The notes beneath the pieces were generated by a model. The model made no database searches. It had not been told where the DNA came from and worked only from the letters and a program-made list of their open reading frames with translations. 21,459 nt of DNA from DAONJL01 sp035405645 [NCBI: bacterium] (GTDB lineage Bacteria; JAGOBX01; DAONJL01), in assembly GCA_035405645.1 (NCBI GenBank), contig DAONJL010000045.1:1-21459 (forward strand), given 5' to 3'. How positions within the stretch are numbered: the first letter of the stretch is position 1; each line of letters opens with the position of its first letter. The translations under genes were made by a program, and so were the position numbers. This document shows positions 1-8,300 of the stretch, piece after piece.

Positions 1-64
1 AAACATATCCATTTTCAACTAATTGTTCAAAATTACTTATTCCATAAGGCAATTTAAATTTCAT
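1..64 (-). CDS. AAA-ATPase-like / PD-(D/E)XK nuclease family protein, N-terminus only
   Basis: Only the first 21 codons are in the window; the gene runs off the left edge. They read MKFKLPYGISNFEQLVENGY, then V. This matches the characteristic opening of the AAA-ATPase-like family (PF09820, usually joined to a C-terminal PD-(D/E)XK nuclease-like domain, PF08011, formerly DUF1703). Members typically begin with a short basic stretch, then LP-x-G-I-x-(D/N)-F-xx-L, then xx-N/G-Y-xx-VDKT. Members are often present in many copies per genome and their role is not well established. The ATG at 62-64 is the only plausible start. The bases before it are A/T only, with no Shine-Dalgarno sequence. The identification rests on 21 residues, so the P-loop cannot be checked. 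Confidence 0.6.
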   Translation of the reverse strand, partial: MKFKLPYGISNFEQLVENGYV

Positions 65-252
65 ATTTTTTATTTTATAAAATTCATTCAAAAATTTCAA
101 TAAAAAAGTTTAATTATAATATTTTGTTATATGGGGAATTGTGAATGTCAAAAGTAAAAAATATATATTTTTCTCTATCTATAGTTCGGCACTTATATAT
201 TTTTGGTGATTATATAAATTTGTGTAATCCTTTTTTTAAAATTCTACATTAC

Positions 253-348
253 TTTGAATTTTTGAATTAGAAAAAATAATAAAGATTAGTAATAATACCA
301 TTAATTATATTAACAGAATTAGAACTACAAAAAGAAGACATAGATAAA
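253..348 (+). pseudogene. Decayed receiver-domain remnant fused in frame to the next gene
   Basis: The frame of the following gene stays open upstream to 283. It reads RLVIIPLIILTELELQKED, then IDK, then the annotated Met. The first residues of that gene continue with C-E-A-V-L-K-K. This is the beta4 to beta5 half of a receiver domain of the type found in hybrid kinases (IP-x-I-x-LTA-x-EL-xx-ED ... VLxK). Further upstream in the same frame is FEFLN, as in helix 3 of receivers, at the expected distance (about ten codons) from IPLI. It is separated from it by TAG at 268, TAA at 277 and TAA at 280. I infer mutational decay of the 5' part of a hybrid kinase gene. No kinase or ATPase domain is visible further upstream. 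Confidence 0.5.
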
Positions 349-1230
349 ATGAATATTAGGTGCGAAGCAGTGCTAAAAAAGAGACAAAAAGATATATCTG
401 AATTATTAAGAATAACAAAGCAACTAATGAGCATAGGTGAGGTGAAAGAAAAAGGTGAAGAAGAACAAATAATAGATGAAAGAATTTCAAAAAATGCAAT
501 AAGAGATAGATATTATACAGAATTTAAAGAAGATAAAGAAATGCGGGTATTATATATAGAAGCATTAGAAGATTTAATTAATTGTGCTAAACAATTTAAA
601 GAATATTTTGAAAAAGAACAATATGAGGAATTAAGCAAATTAGCACATAATAAAAAGAGTTCGCTTGGTTCTTTAAAATTATCACATTTTTATGAGATAT
701 TAGTAAAAGTAGAAGAAAATATAAGAGTGAAAAATTATCGAGAATTAAAAGAATTAATTGAAAAATTAGAGCAAATGATTTCAGAGATACCAGCAGAAAT
801 AATAAGAGGAAAAGCAGAGAAAGAAGTAGAGTATAAAATAGAAAAAATAAGTAAAAAGAAATATAATATATTAATAGCAGAAGATAATGCTATAAATCGC
901 AAATTTATAAATGCCTTATTAAAATCAGATTTGAATAGATATAATTTATTTTTTGCTGAAAATGGCGAGGAAGCATTAAAAATATTAGAGGAGCAAGAGA
1001 TAGATTTAATATTAATGGATATTCAGATGCCAGTAATGGATGGAATGGAAGCAACCCGTAGAATACGGCAAAATAACAAATATAATAATTTACCAATAAT
1101 TGCATTAACAGCACATGCATTAGTAGGAGACAAAGAAAAGTTTATTAGTATAGGTTGTAATGATTATTTAACAAAGCCATTTAATAAAAAAGATTTATTT
1201 GATATGCTTGAAAAATATTTAGAGAGTTAG
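349..1230 (+). CDS. HPt-like plus response-regulator receiver protein (3' part of a hybrid kinase)
   Basis: This 293-residue protein has three parts. Residues 1-25 are the tail of a receiver domain whose first half lies upstream and is interrupted. Residues about 63-150 form a helical segment resembling a histidine phosphotransfer domain, with the candidate phospho-acceptor H100 in LAH. Residues about 172-292 are a complete receiver domain. The receiver keeps the acidic pair E178/D179, the phospho-acceptor D224 in LMDIQMPVMDG, T254 and K276 in the TKPF motif. The start ATG lies inside the ancestral receiver and has no Shine-Dalgarno sequence, so it is probably fortuitous or a new start after truncation. 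The His loop lacks the usual K-G and looks about three residues short. The receiver may still be functional. A chemotaxis-type methyltransferase follows after 9 bases. The receiver call is firm; expression of this product is not. Confidence 0.8.
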   Translation: MNIRCEAVLKKRQKDISELLRITKQLMSIGEVKEKGEEEQIIDERISKNAIRDRYYTEFKEDKEMRVLYIEALEDLINCAKQFKEYFEKEQYEELSKLAHNKKSSLGSLKLSHFYEILVKVEENIRVKNYRELKELIEKLEQMISEIPAEIIRGKAEKEVEYKIEKISKKKYNILIAEDNAINRKFINALLKSDLNRYNLFFAENGEEALKILEEQEIDLILMDIQMPVMDGMEATRRIRQNNKYNNLPIIALTAHALVGDKEKFISIGCNDYLTKPFNKKDLFDMLEKYLES

Positions 1231-1239
1231 TTAGAATAT

Positions 1240-2115
1240 ATGATGATTGCACAATCAGAAAAAATTATTGATGATAAAATTGAGAGTATTTTATCGTTAA
1301 TTTTTGAAAAGACGGGCAATGACTATTCGCAATATAAAAGAGGCGTAATTATAAAAAGAATTAGACGAAGAATGAGTATTGTAAAATGTTCTGATTTAGA
1401 TGAATACTTAAAATATCTATTAGAAAATGAAGACGAAATAATAAATTTACATAAATCATTTACAATAAAAGTGACAAATTTTTTTCGGGATTTAAATGAA
1501 TATAAAACATTTAATAATCTTATTTTACCTGAGTTAATAAAAAATAAATATTTTTTTTTGAAAGAAAATAATCTTATCCAGAATGAAAATGAAGAATATA
1601 TTCCATTAATTAAAGTATGGAGTGTTGGTTGTTCGATTGGATGTGAACCATATTCATTAGCAATTTTATTTCATAGATACTTAAATTTAGTAAAGAAAAA
1701 AATTAATATCCAGATATTAGCAACTGATATTGATGATGATTCACTTGAATATGCAAAAAAAGGTGTTTTTGAAAAATATTTTTTAAATGATATTCCAATA
1801 GAATTATTTGATAAATATTTTATAAGAACAGAAGCTTATAAATATACTATAAATAATGAAGTAAAAAATTTAGTTGAATTTCAAAAACATTCTATTATTT
1901 CTGATAAACTATTTTATGGATTTGATTTAATTATTTGCCGAAATTTAATTATTTATTTTTTGAACTCATTACAAAATAAGATATTAACAAGATTAATTAA
2001 TAGTTTGAATATTGGTGGTTATCTATGGCTTGGCAAATCTGAATTTATTCCATCCTCATTAAAACATTTAGTCCGACCAATAAATAATAAAACAAAAATT
2101 TACATAAAAATCTAA
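1240..2115 (+). CDS. CheR-type protein-glutamate O-methyltransferase
   Basis: This 291-residue protein matches the CheR family, which uses S-adenosylmethionine to methylate glutamates of chemoreceptors in the cytoplasm. Residues 1-75 are the helical N-terminal domain. The link to the catalytic domain carries VTNFFRD (78-84), the form of the FFR motif seen in CheR. Motif I is WSVGCSIGCEPYS (127-139), followed by ATDID (161-165), CRNLIIYF (233-240) and GGYLWLGKSE (259-268). Motif I normally reads GEEPYS; here the first Glu is C135. Length is normal for the family. The start is the first of two adjacent ATGs (1240, 1243), with no clear Shine-Dalgarno sequence. No chemoreceptor, CheA, CheW or CheB lies in the window. 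Its partner may be encoded elsewhere, or it may have belonged to the degraded kinase upstream. Confidence 0.9.
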   Translation: MMIAQSEKIIDDKIESILSLIFEKTGNDYSQYKRGVIIKRIRRRMSIVKCSDLDEYLKYLLENEDEIINLHKSFTIKVTNFFRDLNEYKTFNNLILPELIKNKYFFLKENNLIQNENEEYIPLIKVWSVGCSIGCEPYSLAILFHRYLNLVKKKINIQILATDIDDDSLEYAKKGVFEKYFLNDIPIELFDKYFIRTEAYKYTINNEVKNLVEFQKHSIISDKLFYGFDLIICRNLIIYFLNSLQNKILTRLINSLNIGGYLWLGKSEFIPSSLKHLVRPINNKTKIYIKI

Positions 2116-2191
2116 AATTAAATGTTAGCAGTTCTATAAAAAAAAGTAATGTTTATATAAATCAAAAAAATATCTTTAATGAATAAAAAAA

Positions 2192-2219
2192 TTGACAAAT
2201 AAAAAATAAATAATATAAA
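2192..2219 (+). promoter_or_regulatory. Sigma70-type promoter for the pduL-ssnA operon
   Basis: TTGACA at 2192-2197 is a perfect -35 box. TATAAA at 2214-2219 follows after a 16-base spacer. Transcription would start near 2226, giving a leader of about 34 bases before the PduL start. It lies in the 144-base gap between cheR and pduL, which has no other recognisable signal. In a genome this AT-rich, -10-like sequences are common by chance, but an exact TTGACA at correct spacing is less so. Confidence 0.55.
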
Positions 2220-2259
2220 ATCTTATTAAAAAAATATTAATTCCAGGCAGGCGATAAAA

Positions 2260-2958
2260 ATGGAAAAAGATATAATACAAAAAAATATAGAAGAAGAAAT
2301 AGTAAAAACAGTAGTAAAAAATGTAGTTGAGCGAATAATAAAAGAAAAAAATGTAATTTCACAATTTAGCAATATTTCAGAGAAATATAAAATACCATTA
2401 GGTGTTTCAGTTCGGCATATCCATATAACAGAAGAGCATTATAAAATATTATTTGGTGAAACAGCGAAATTAGAAGTATTGCGTTATTTAAGACAGCCTG
2501 GTGAATTTGCTTCAAAATCAACATGCACAATAGTAGGACCGAATATGATAGCAATAGAAAATGTGCGAATACTTGGACCACATCGAAAATTTACACAGGT
2601 AGAATTAGCAAAAACAGATGCAATAACAATAGGTATCAAGAATTTGCCATTGCGCAATTCAGGCGATGTAGCAAATTCAGCACCTATTACAATAGTAGGA
2701 CCAAAAGGTTCAATATATTTAAAAGAAGGTGCAATTCGCGCATGGCGACATATACATTTAGATTTAGAGGCAGCGGCATATTATAATTTAAAAGATAAAG
2801 ATATAGTAAAAGTTCGAGTGCCTGGTGAAACAAGTGTTATATTTGAAAATGTAATAGTCCGTGTTAGTCAGAATTATTTACCTGAATTTCATATTGATAC
2901 AGATGAAGCAAATGCAGTAGGATTAAAAGAAAATACAGAAATAGAGTTAATAAAATAA
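2260..2958 (+). CDS. pduL: PduL-type phosphate acyltransferase (phosphotransacylase)
   Basis: Converts an acyl-CoA plus phosphate to acyl-phosphate and CoA, typically acting on propanoyl- or acetyl-CoA before an acyl kinase makes ATP. The family signatures are all present: VSVRHIHIT (49-57), LRQPGEFA (77-84), ILGPHRKFTQVE (104-115), SGDVANSAPI (134-143), RHIHLD (163-168) and FHIDTDEAN (210-218). The histidines H53, H55, H164, H166 and H211 are the likely zinc ligands or active-site residues. Residues 1-42 are an amphipathic helical extension. Such extensions can target PduL to microcompartments, but no shell-protein gene is present here. The sequence before the ATG (AGGCAGGCG) is only a weak ribosome-binding site. 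It heads a probable operon; ssnA follows after 12 bases. An acetate-forming role in the cytosol is the simplest reading. Confidence 0.92.
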   Translation: MEKDIIQKNIEEEIVKTVVKNVVERIIKEKNVISQFSNISEKYKIPLGVSVRHIHITEEHYKILFGETAKLEVLRYLRQPGEFASKSTCTIVGPNMIAIENVRILGPHRKFTQVELAKTDAITIGIKNLPLRNSGDVANSAPITIVGPKGSIYLKEGAIRAWRHIHLDLEAAAYYNLKDKDIVKVRVPGETSVIFENVIVRVSQNYLPEFHIDTDEANAVGLKENTEIELIK

Positions 2959-2970
2959 GGAGGAAAAAAT

Positions 2971-4308
2971 ATGTCAAGTTTATTAATTAAAAACGGAACA
3001 ATAATAACATTAGGAGAAAATAATCGAATGATTGAAGATGGTGCTATTTATATTGAAGATGGAATAATTAAAGAAATAGGTAGTTCCAAAGAATTAAAGA
3101 AAAAATATAAAGATGTAGATGAGAAAATTGATGGTGAAAATAAAGTAATAATGCCGGGCTATATAAATGCACATCATCATTTGTATTCAACATTTGCAAG
3201 AGGAATGAGTTTGAAAGATGAAGCACCAGTAAATTTTGTTCAAATACTTGAAAGATTATGGTGGCGTTTGGATAAAGCATTAAAAGAAGAAGATATTTAT
3301 TATAGTGCAATGATACCTTTAATTGATTGTATTAAAAAAGGTGCAACAACAATAATAGACCATCATGCAAGTCCTTATAATATAACAGGAAGTTTAAATA
3401 AAATAAAAGAAGCAGTAAAATTAGCAGGTATTCGTGCGTGTTTATGTTATGAGGTTTCTGATAGAGATGGTGCAGAACGAGCAGAAGAAGGATTACGCGA
3501 GAATTATAATTTTATAAAACAATGTCAAAGAGAAAATGATCCTTTTATTAGTGCATTATTTGGCTTGCATGCTTCTTTTACAGTATCAGATGAAACAATG
3601 AATAAAGCAGTAGCAATGGCAAAAGAATTAAATGTTGGTTTTCATATACATACAGCAGAAGATAAAGCAGATGTAGAAGAATGTTTAAAAAAGCATAATA
3701 TGCGTGTTGTTGAACGATTTCAAAAATTAAATATATTAGGGGCAAAAACAATAACAGCACATTGCATACATATAAATGAGGGCGAAATGGATTTATTAAA
3801 AGAAAGTGGAACGAATGTAGTGCATAATCCACAATCAAATATGAATAATGCAGTAGGCACGGCAGATGTATTAAAAATGTTATCAAAAGGAATACCAGTA
3901 GGTCTTGGTAGTGATGGTATGACATCAGATATGTGTAAAGAAATGAATGCAGCTTGTTTAATACATAAGATAACAAAACAAGACCCACGCGTAGCATTTG
4001 TAGAACCACCAACAATGTTATTATTTAATAATGCAAAGATAGCAAATAAATTTTTCCCTGTTAAATTAGGTGAAATTTCAGTTGGTGCAGCAGCAGATAT
4101 AATTTTAATTGATTATATACCACCTACCCCAATGACAATAAATAATTTCTTTGGACATTTTATTTTTGGCATAGCAAGTTCACCAGTTGATACAACAATA
4201 GTTGGTGGTAATATTTTAATGAAGAAGAAAAAATTAACTATAATTGATGAAGAAGAAATATGTGCAAGAAGTAGAGAATTAGCAGCCAGATTATGGGAAA
4301 GATTTTAA
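2971..4308 (+). CDS. ssnA: SsnA-type metal-dependent aminohydrolase
   Basis: A 445-residue amidohydrolase-superfamily enzyme, predicted to deaminate or hydrolyse an unidentified, possibly purine-like, substrate in the cytoplasm. It matches SsnA in length and motifs. NAHHHLYSTFARGM (66-79) carries the HxH metal ligands H68 and H70. LWWRLDKAL (96-104), DHHASP (130-135) and CYEVSDRDG (159-167) are typical of SsnA. GFHIHTAE (223-230), TAHCIH (262-267) with H264, and GSDGMTSD (313-320) with D315 complete the metal site. A strong AAGGAGG sequence ends about seven bases before the ATG. In other bacteria SsnA is often found with selenium-dependent molybdenum hydroxylase and purine-breakdown genes, none of which is here. 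Its neighbours are pduL (12 bases upstream) and a nitroreductase (37 bases downstream). The exact substrate is unknown. Confidence 0.88.
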   Translation: MSSLLIKNGTIITLGENNRMIEDGAIYIEDGIIKEIGSSKELKKKYKDVDEKIDGENKVIMPGYINAHHHLYSTFARGMSLKDEAPVNFVQILERLWWRLDKALKEEDIYYSAMIPLIDCIKKGATTIIDHHASPYNITGSLNKIKEAVKLAGIRACLCYEVSDRDGAERAEEGLRENYNFIKQCQRENDPFISALFGLHASFTVSDETMNKAVAMAKELNVGFHIHTAEDKADVEECLKKHNMRVVERFQKLNILGAKTITAHCIHINEGEMDLLKESGTNVVHNPQSNMNNAVGTADVLKMLSKGIPVGLGSDGMTSDMCKEMNAACLIHKITKQDPRVAFVEPPTMLLFNNAKIANKFFPVKLGEISVGAAADIILIDYIPPTPMTINNFFGHFIFGIASSPVDTTIVGGNILMKKKKLTIIDEEEICARSRELAARLWERF

Positions 4309-4345
4309 ATAAAAAAATAGATAATAAAGTTACTTAAAAAAACTG

Positions 4346-5011
4346 ATGAAATATAAATTTTTTATAATGTTATTTTTTTTAGTAAATTTGATAAATATGA
4401 AAGAACAGAAAATAATTAAATTACCCAAACCAGAAAATATTAGTAAAATTTCAATAGAAGAAGCATTATTAAAAAGGCGGTCAATTAGAGAGTATAAAGA
4501 TGAAGCATTAACAATAAAGGAAGTATCACAAATATTATGGTCAGCACAGGGTATCACAGAACCAAAAAAGAAATTTAGAACAGCACCATCAGCAGGTGCT
4601 ATTTTTCCTTTAAATATTTATTTAGTAGTTAATAAAGTAGAAAATATTGAAAAAGGAATTTATAAATATTTACCTGAAACACACGAAATAATTCAGTTTT
4701 TAAATGAAGATAAAAGAGAGGATATTTACAAAGCGTGCTTACAACAGAGTTGTATTAAAAATGGTGCAATCATAATTGTGATTACAGGTAATTTTGAAAA
4801 AATTAAAAAAAGATATAGTGAGCGTGGTGTAAGATATACATATATTGAAGTTGGTCATTGTTCACAAAACATTTATTTGCAATGTGTATCATTAAATTTA
4901 GGAACAGTTGCAGTTGGTGCTTTTTATGATGAAGAGGTAAAAAAAATATTAAAACTACCTGATGAAGAAGAACCTTTATATTTAATGCCAATCGGTAAAA
5001 TAAAGGATTAG
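4346..5011 (+). CDS. SagB-like nitroreductase-family FMN oxidoreductase
   Basis: This 221-residue protein belongs to the FMN-dependent nitroreductase superfamily, closest to the SagB/ThcOx-type dehydrogenases. EEALLKRRSIREY (38-50) is the N-terminal phosphate-contacting motif. RTAPSAGAIFPLNIYLV (78-94) is the classic FMN-binding segment of the SagB group. VGHCSQNIYLQC near residue 170 and YLMPIG near the end are also typical. The first 17 residues are strongly hydrophobic, like a signal peptide or membrane anchor, without a lipobox or a twin-arginine motif. An internal Met at residue 18 would give a soluble enzyme. Neither start has a Shine-Dalgarno sequence. No leader peptide or YcaO gene is present, so a peptide-modifying role is unsupported. 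The response regulator gene begins 3 bases after its stop. The substrate is unknown. Confidence 0.85.
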   Translation: MKYKFFIMLFFLVNLINMKEQKIIKLPKPENISKISIEEALLKRRSIREYKDEALTIKEVSQILWSAQGITEPKKKFRTAPSAGAIFPLNIYLVVNKVENIEKGIYKYLPETHEIIQFLNEDKREDIYKACLQQSCIKNGAIIIVITGNFEKIKKRYSERGVRYTYIEVGHCSQNIYLQCVSLNLGTVAVGAFYDEEVKKILKLPDEEEPLYLMPIGKIKD

Positions 5012-5014
5012 AAT

Positions 5015-5377
5015 ATGAAACGAGTATTATTGATAGATGATGCAAAAATAACAATAAATATGTTAACTGACATACTTTTATCAAATGGTTATGATGTATG
5101 TGGCATAGCAGAAAATGGTGAAGAAGGTTTTGAAAAATATAAAGAATTAAATCCTGATATAGCAATAATTGATATTACAATGCCACAGGTAGATGGTATA
5201 AAAGGAATAGAATTAATAAAAACTTATGATAAAAATGCAAAAATAATTGTTTGTTCTGCAATTGGACAGAAGCATATTGTTTTAAAAGCAATTAAAGCAG
5301 GTGCTGCTGAGTATATATTAAAACCATTTGATGAAAAAAAAGTAATTAATTCAATAAGAAAGGTTTTAAATCAATAG
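5015..5377 (+). CDS. CheY-like single-domain response regulator
   Basis: A 120-residue protein made of one receiver domain with no output domain. The acidic pair D8/D9, the phospho-acceptor D53 in AIIDITMPQVDG, the switch serine S81 in VCSA and K103 in LKPF are all present, so it should be phosphorylatable. It would pass a signal by protein contact, as CheY or Spo0F do. An AAAGGA sequence lies about seven bases before the ATG. It follows the nitroreductase by 3 bases and precedes the CHASE2 membrane protein by 12 bases. This makes the CHASE2 protein its most likely functional partner, although no kinase is encoded next to it. Confidence 0.95.
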   Translation: MKRVLLIDDAKITINMLTDILLSNGYDVCGIAENGEEGFEKYKELNPDIAIIDITMPQVDGIKGIELIKTYDKNAKIIVCSAIGQKHIVLKAIKAGAAEYILKPFDEKKVINSIRKVLNQ

Positions 5378-5389
5378 TAAATATATTTA

Positions 5390-8300
5390 ATGAAATTAAA
5401 AAAAATAAAAACATTTAATTTTAAAAATTTTTTTATATTCTTTATTATCTTATTTATTTTATCAATTTTTTTTTATTACATTCCACTTTTTCAAAAATTT
5501 GAATTAAAATTACTTGATTTAAAATATCAATTAAGACCAAAGATAAAAATTCATCCTGATGTAGGTTTTATTGATTTTGATGATGCCTCAATTGAATTAT
5601 GTGGTCCCTGGGTTTGGCCTCGAAGTCGGCAAGTTGTTCTTGCAAAGACATTATCTTTTTATAAAACAAGAATAGCAGGTTATGATGTCTTTTTTTCTGA
5701 ACCATCAAAAATAATTTTTGATGTTAATAAATTAAAAAATTTTTTAACAAATCTAAATAATCAACTATTATCACTATCAAATAGAAATGATATAAATAAG
5801 ATAAATGAATTAGTAAAAGAAGAAATAGAAAAAGCTTTTAAAGATGAAGATAATGAATTTGCTGCTGCATTAAAAGAAGCAAATTTATTTTATTTAGGTT
5901 CATTTATGGTTTCACCATCTTCAACATCAACAGCAGGTTTAATAGGAGTTCAAAAAGAAACTGAAGAAATTAAAAAGAGATTCAGTGAAGATAAAAGAAA
6001 AGTAATTGAATATTTAAAAAGTAAAAGTATTAAAGCAGATGAATTATTAAGAACAAATTTATACAAATCAGTTGATATTGTTGTTCCAATAGAAAAATTT
6101 ACTGCATCAGTATGCGGTGTTGGATTTGCCCAGATAATAAAAGACCTTGATGCAAGTGTCCGTTTATTTCCTATTTCTTTATACTATGATGATTATGCAT
6201 TTCTGGCTTTATCTTTTATGATGTCACTTGATTTATTAGGAATAAATTTACAAGATATAAAAATAAAGCCTGGTGAATATATTGAATTACCACCTGTTCA
6301 ATTATTTAATTCAAATAAAAAAGAAAAAATTAGAATTCCAATTGATGAACATTGTCAGATGCTTGTTAATTGGGCTGGTGCTTTTAATGAAGCTTATTTG
6401 CATATTTCTTATAAAACAATTTCAGAATATTATGCGTATATTATAGCAAAACAACTTATAAAGAAATATGAACCAAAAATAGAGAATTATAATTTTATAA
6501 AAAACATATTAAAAAATGAAATTTTGAGTGAGGAATTAGTAGAAAAAGAAAGTGTTGATGAAATTGTAAAGAGTATTGTTATTAGTTATATATTAAGCAA
6601 TTATTTAGATAATAATAATGAAATTAAACCAGAAATAAAAGAGAAATTATTAAGTGAGATAAGTGAGGAAAAATTAAATGTAATTAAAAATCAGATAATT
6701 CTTTGTAATTACTTTGAAAAAAATATAAAAACAAAAAGTGGTTATAATGAAATATTAAATGATTTAAAATTAGAAGATAATATATATTTAAGGGAATCAT
6801 ATAAAAATGTAGAATGGTTTGCCAAAAATAGAAATATAACAGAAGCAAAACCATATTATTTTCCACCACCAGTAAAAGTAAATCAAAATGGTCATTACAT
6901 TGATTTTTCACCTGTTGATTTGCAAAATAAAATTTTTATGATTGGCTTAACAGGTGCTGGAACAATCGATTTGAATCCAATGCCATTTGAACAAGCAACA
7001 CCAATGGTAGCATTGCATACTAATGCAATAAATATGTTTTTAACAGGGCAGTATCTCTATTTTCCAGATAAATACTGGCAATATTTAGCGCCATTTTTCG
7101 CAGTTTTTATTACTGTTCTTATTACACTTTTATTTTCACCTGTTATTGCTTTTTTCAGTAGTTTAGTGATTATTTTGATTTTATGGTTTTTATCATATAA
7201 TTATTTCTGGCTTTATAAAAATACCTGGGTTTATTCCTTTGTCCCATTTTTTTCTGTTCTTGTTTCTTATTTAACAATATTAATTTATAAATTTATTCTT
7301 GCATTAAAAGAAAAGAAAAAAGTTCGTAGTATTTTTTCGACAATGGTATCACCTGCTGTGTTAAAATTAATGGAAGAAAATCCAGATAGATTTTCTTTAA
7401 CAGGCGAGAGAAAAGAAGCAACAATGATGTTTTCTCTGGTTGTTAATTTCGCTAAAATAATTAAAAGTTCTAATCCAGACGAATTGAGTAGTATATTAAG
7501 TATTTATTTAACACCAACAAGTGAAATTATTATGGATTATGGTGGATATATTGATAAATATGAAGGGCATATTATAATGGCAGATTTTGGCGTGCCACTT
7601 GATGATAAAGACCATTTCTGGAAATGTGCGTATTCTGCTATTGAACAACAGTTAGATATAAGAAGTTTTCAAAAGTATGTAAAAATTCGATTTGGAATTG
7701 ATGTTTATACAGCAACAGGAATAAATTGTGGTTATGTATCAGCAGGGAACATGGGTTCGGAAAAAAAGTTTCAATATACAGTGATGGGTGATGCAGTTAA
7801 TGTTGCTGCGCGTTTTATGCCTGCTAATTTTATTTATAATTCAAGAATATTAACTGGTAATGAAACTTACGAAAAAATAAAGGATTATATTCACTCTCGT
7901 CATATTGATAAATTATTATTAAAAGGGAAAACGCGACCAACAGATTTATATGAAATTCAAGGATGGCGCTCTGATGTTTATTTAAAATTATTAGAAAATA
8001 AAGATGTGCCTGAATCATTTTTTACTCGTATTTCAAAAGCACCCCCTGAAAAAATTATTGGTTATATTAATTTCTGGAAAGAAAAATATGAAGATACAAA
8101 TAATGAATTAGCAAAAGAAATTTATGAATTTTTTTTAAAATTTAAAGAAGAAACATTAGAGCGAATTTTATTAGGCAATCAATTTGAATTTTTAAAATAT
8201 CATAAAGAAACAAATTTATTAATACAGGAAATAGAAAAGATATATTTAAAGGAAGTTAAAAGATTTATTTTTAAAGCAGATAATTATAATGATTTAATAG

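Noticed and set aside
65-160. A promoter for the minus-strand gene at 64 (TTGACA read on the minus strand near 147-152).
   Set aside because: No -10 box at an acceptable spacing: the best TATAAC is 14 bases away and TATAAT is 27 bases away. It was not strong enough to annotate.
145-270. A 41-codon plus-strand open frame starting with ATG in the left intergenic region.
   Set aside because: No ribosome-binding site, unremarkable hydrophobic and aromatic composition, and its last codons (FEFLN) are better explained as part of the decayed receiver domain.
2523-2786. A plus-strand open frame of 87 codons in another frame of pduL.
   Set aside because: It overlaps the highly conserved PduL motifs in a shifted frame and has Arg/Asn/Thr-rich content unlike the other proteins here.
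2260-4308. A bacterial microcompartment locus, suggested by PduL with an N-terminal helical extension.
   Set aside because: No shell proteins, aldehyde dehydrogenase or signature enzyme are present in the window.
4346-5011. A thiazole/oxazole peptide (SagB-type) biosynthesis cluster.
   Set aside because: No YcaO cyclodehydratase, SagC-like partner or precursor peptide is nearby. SagB-like nitroreductases are common outside such clusters.
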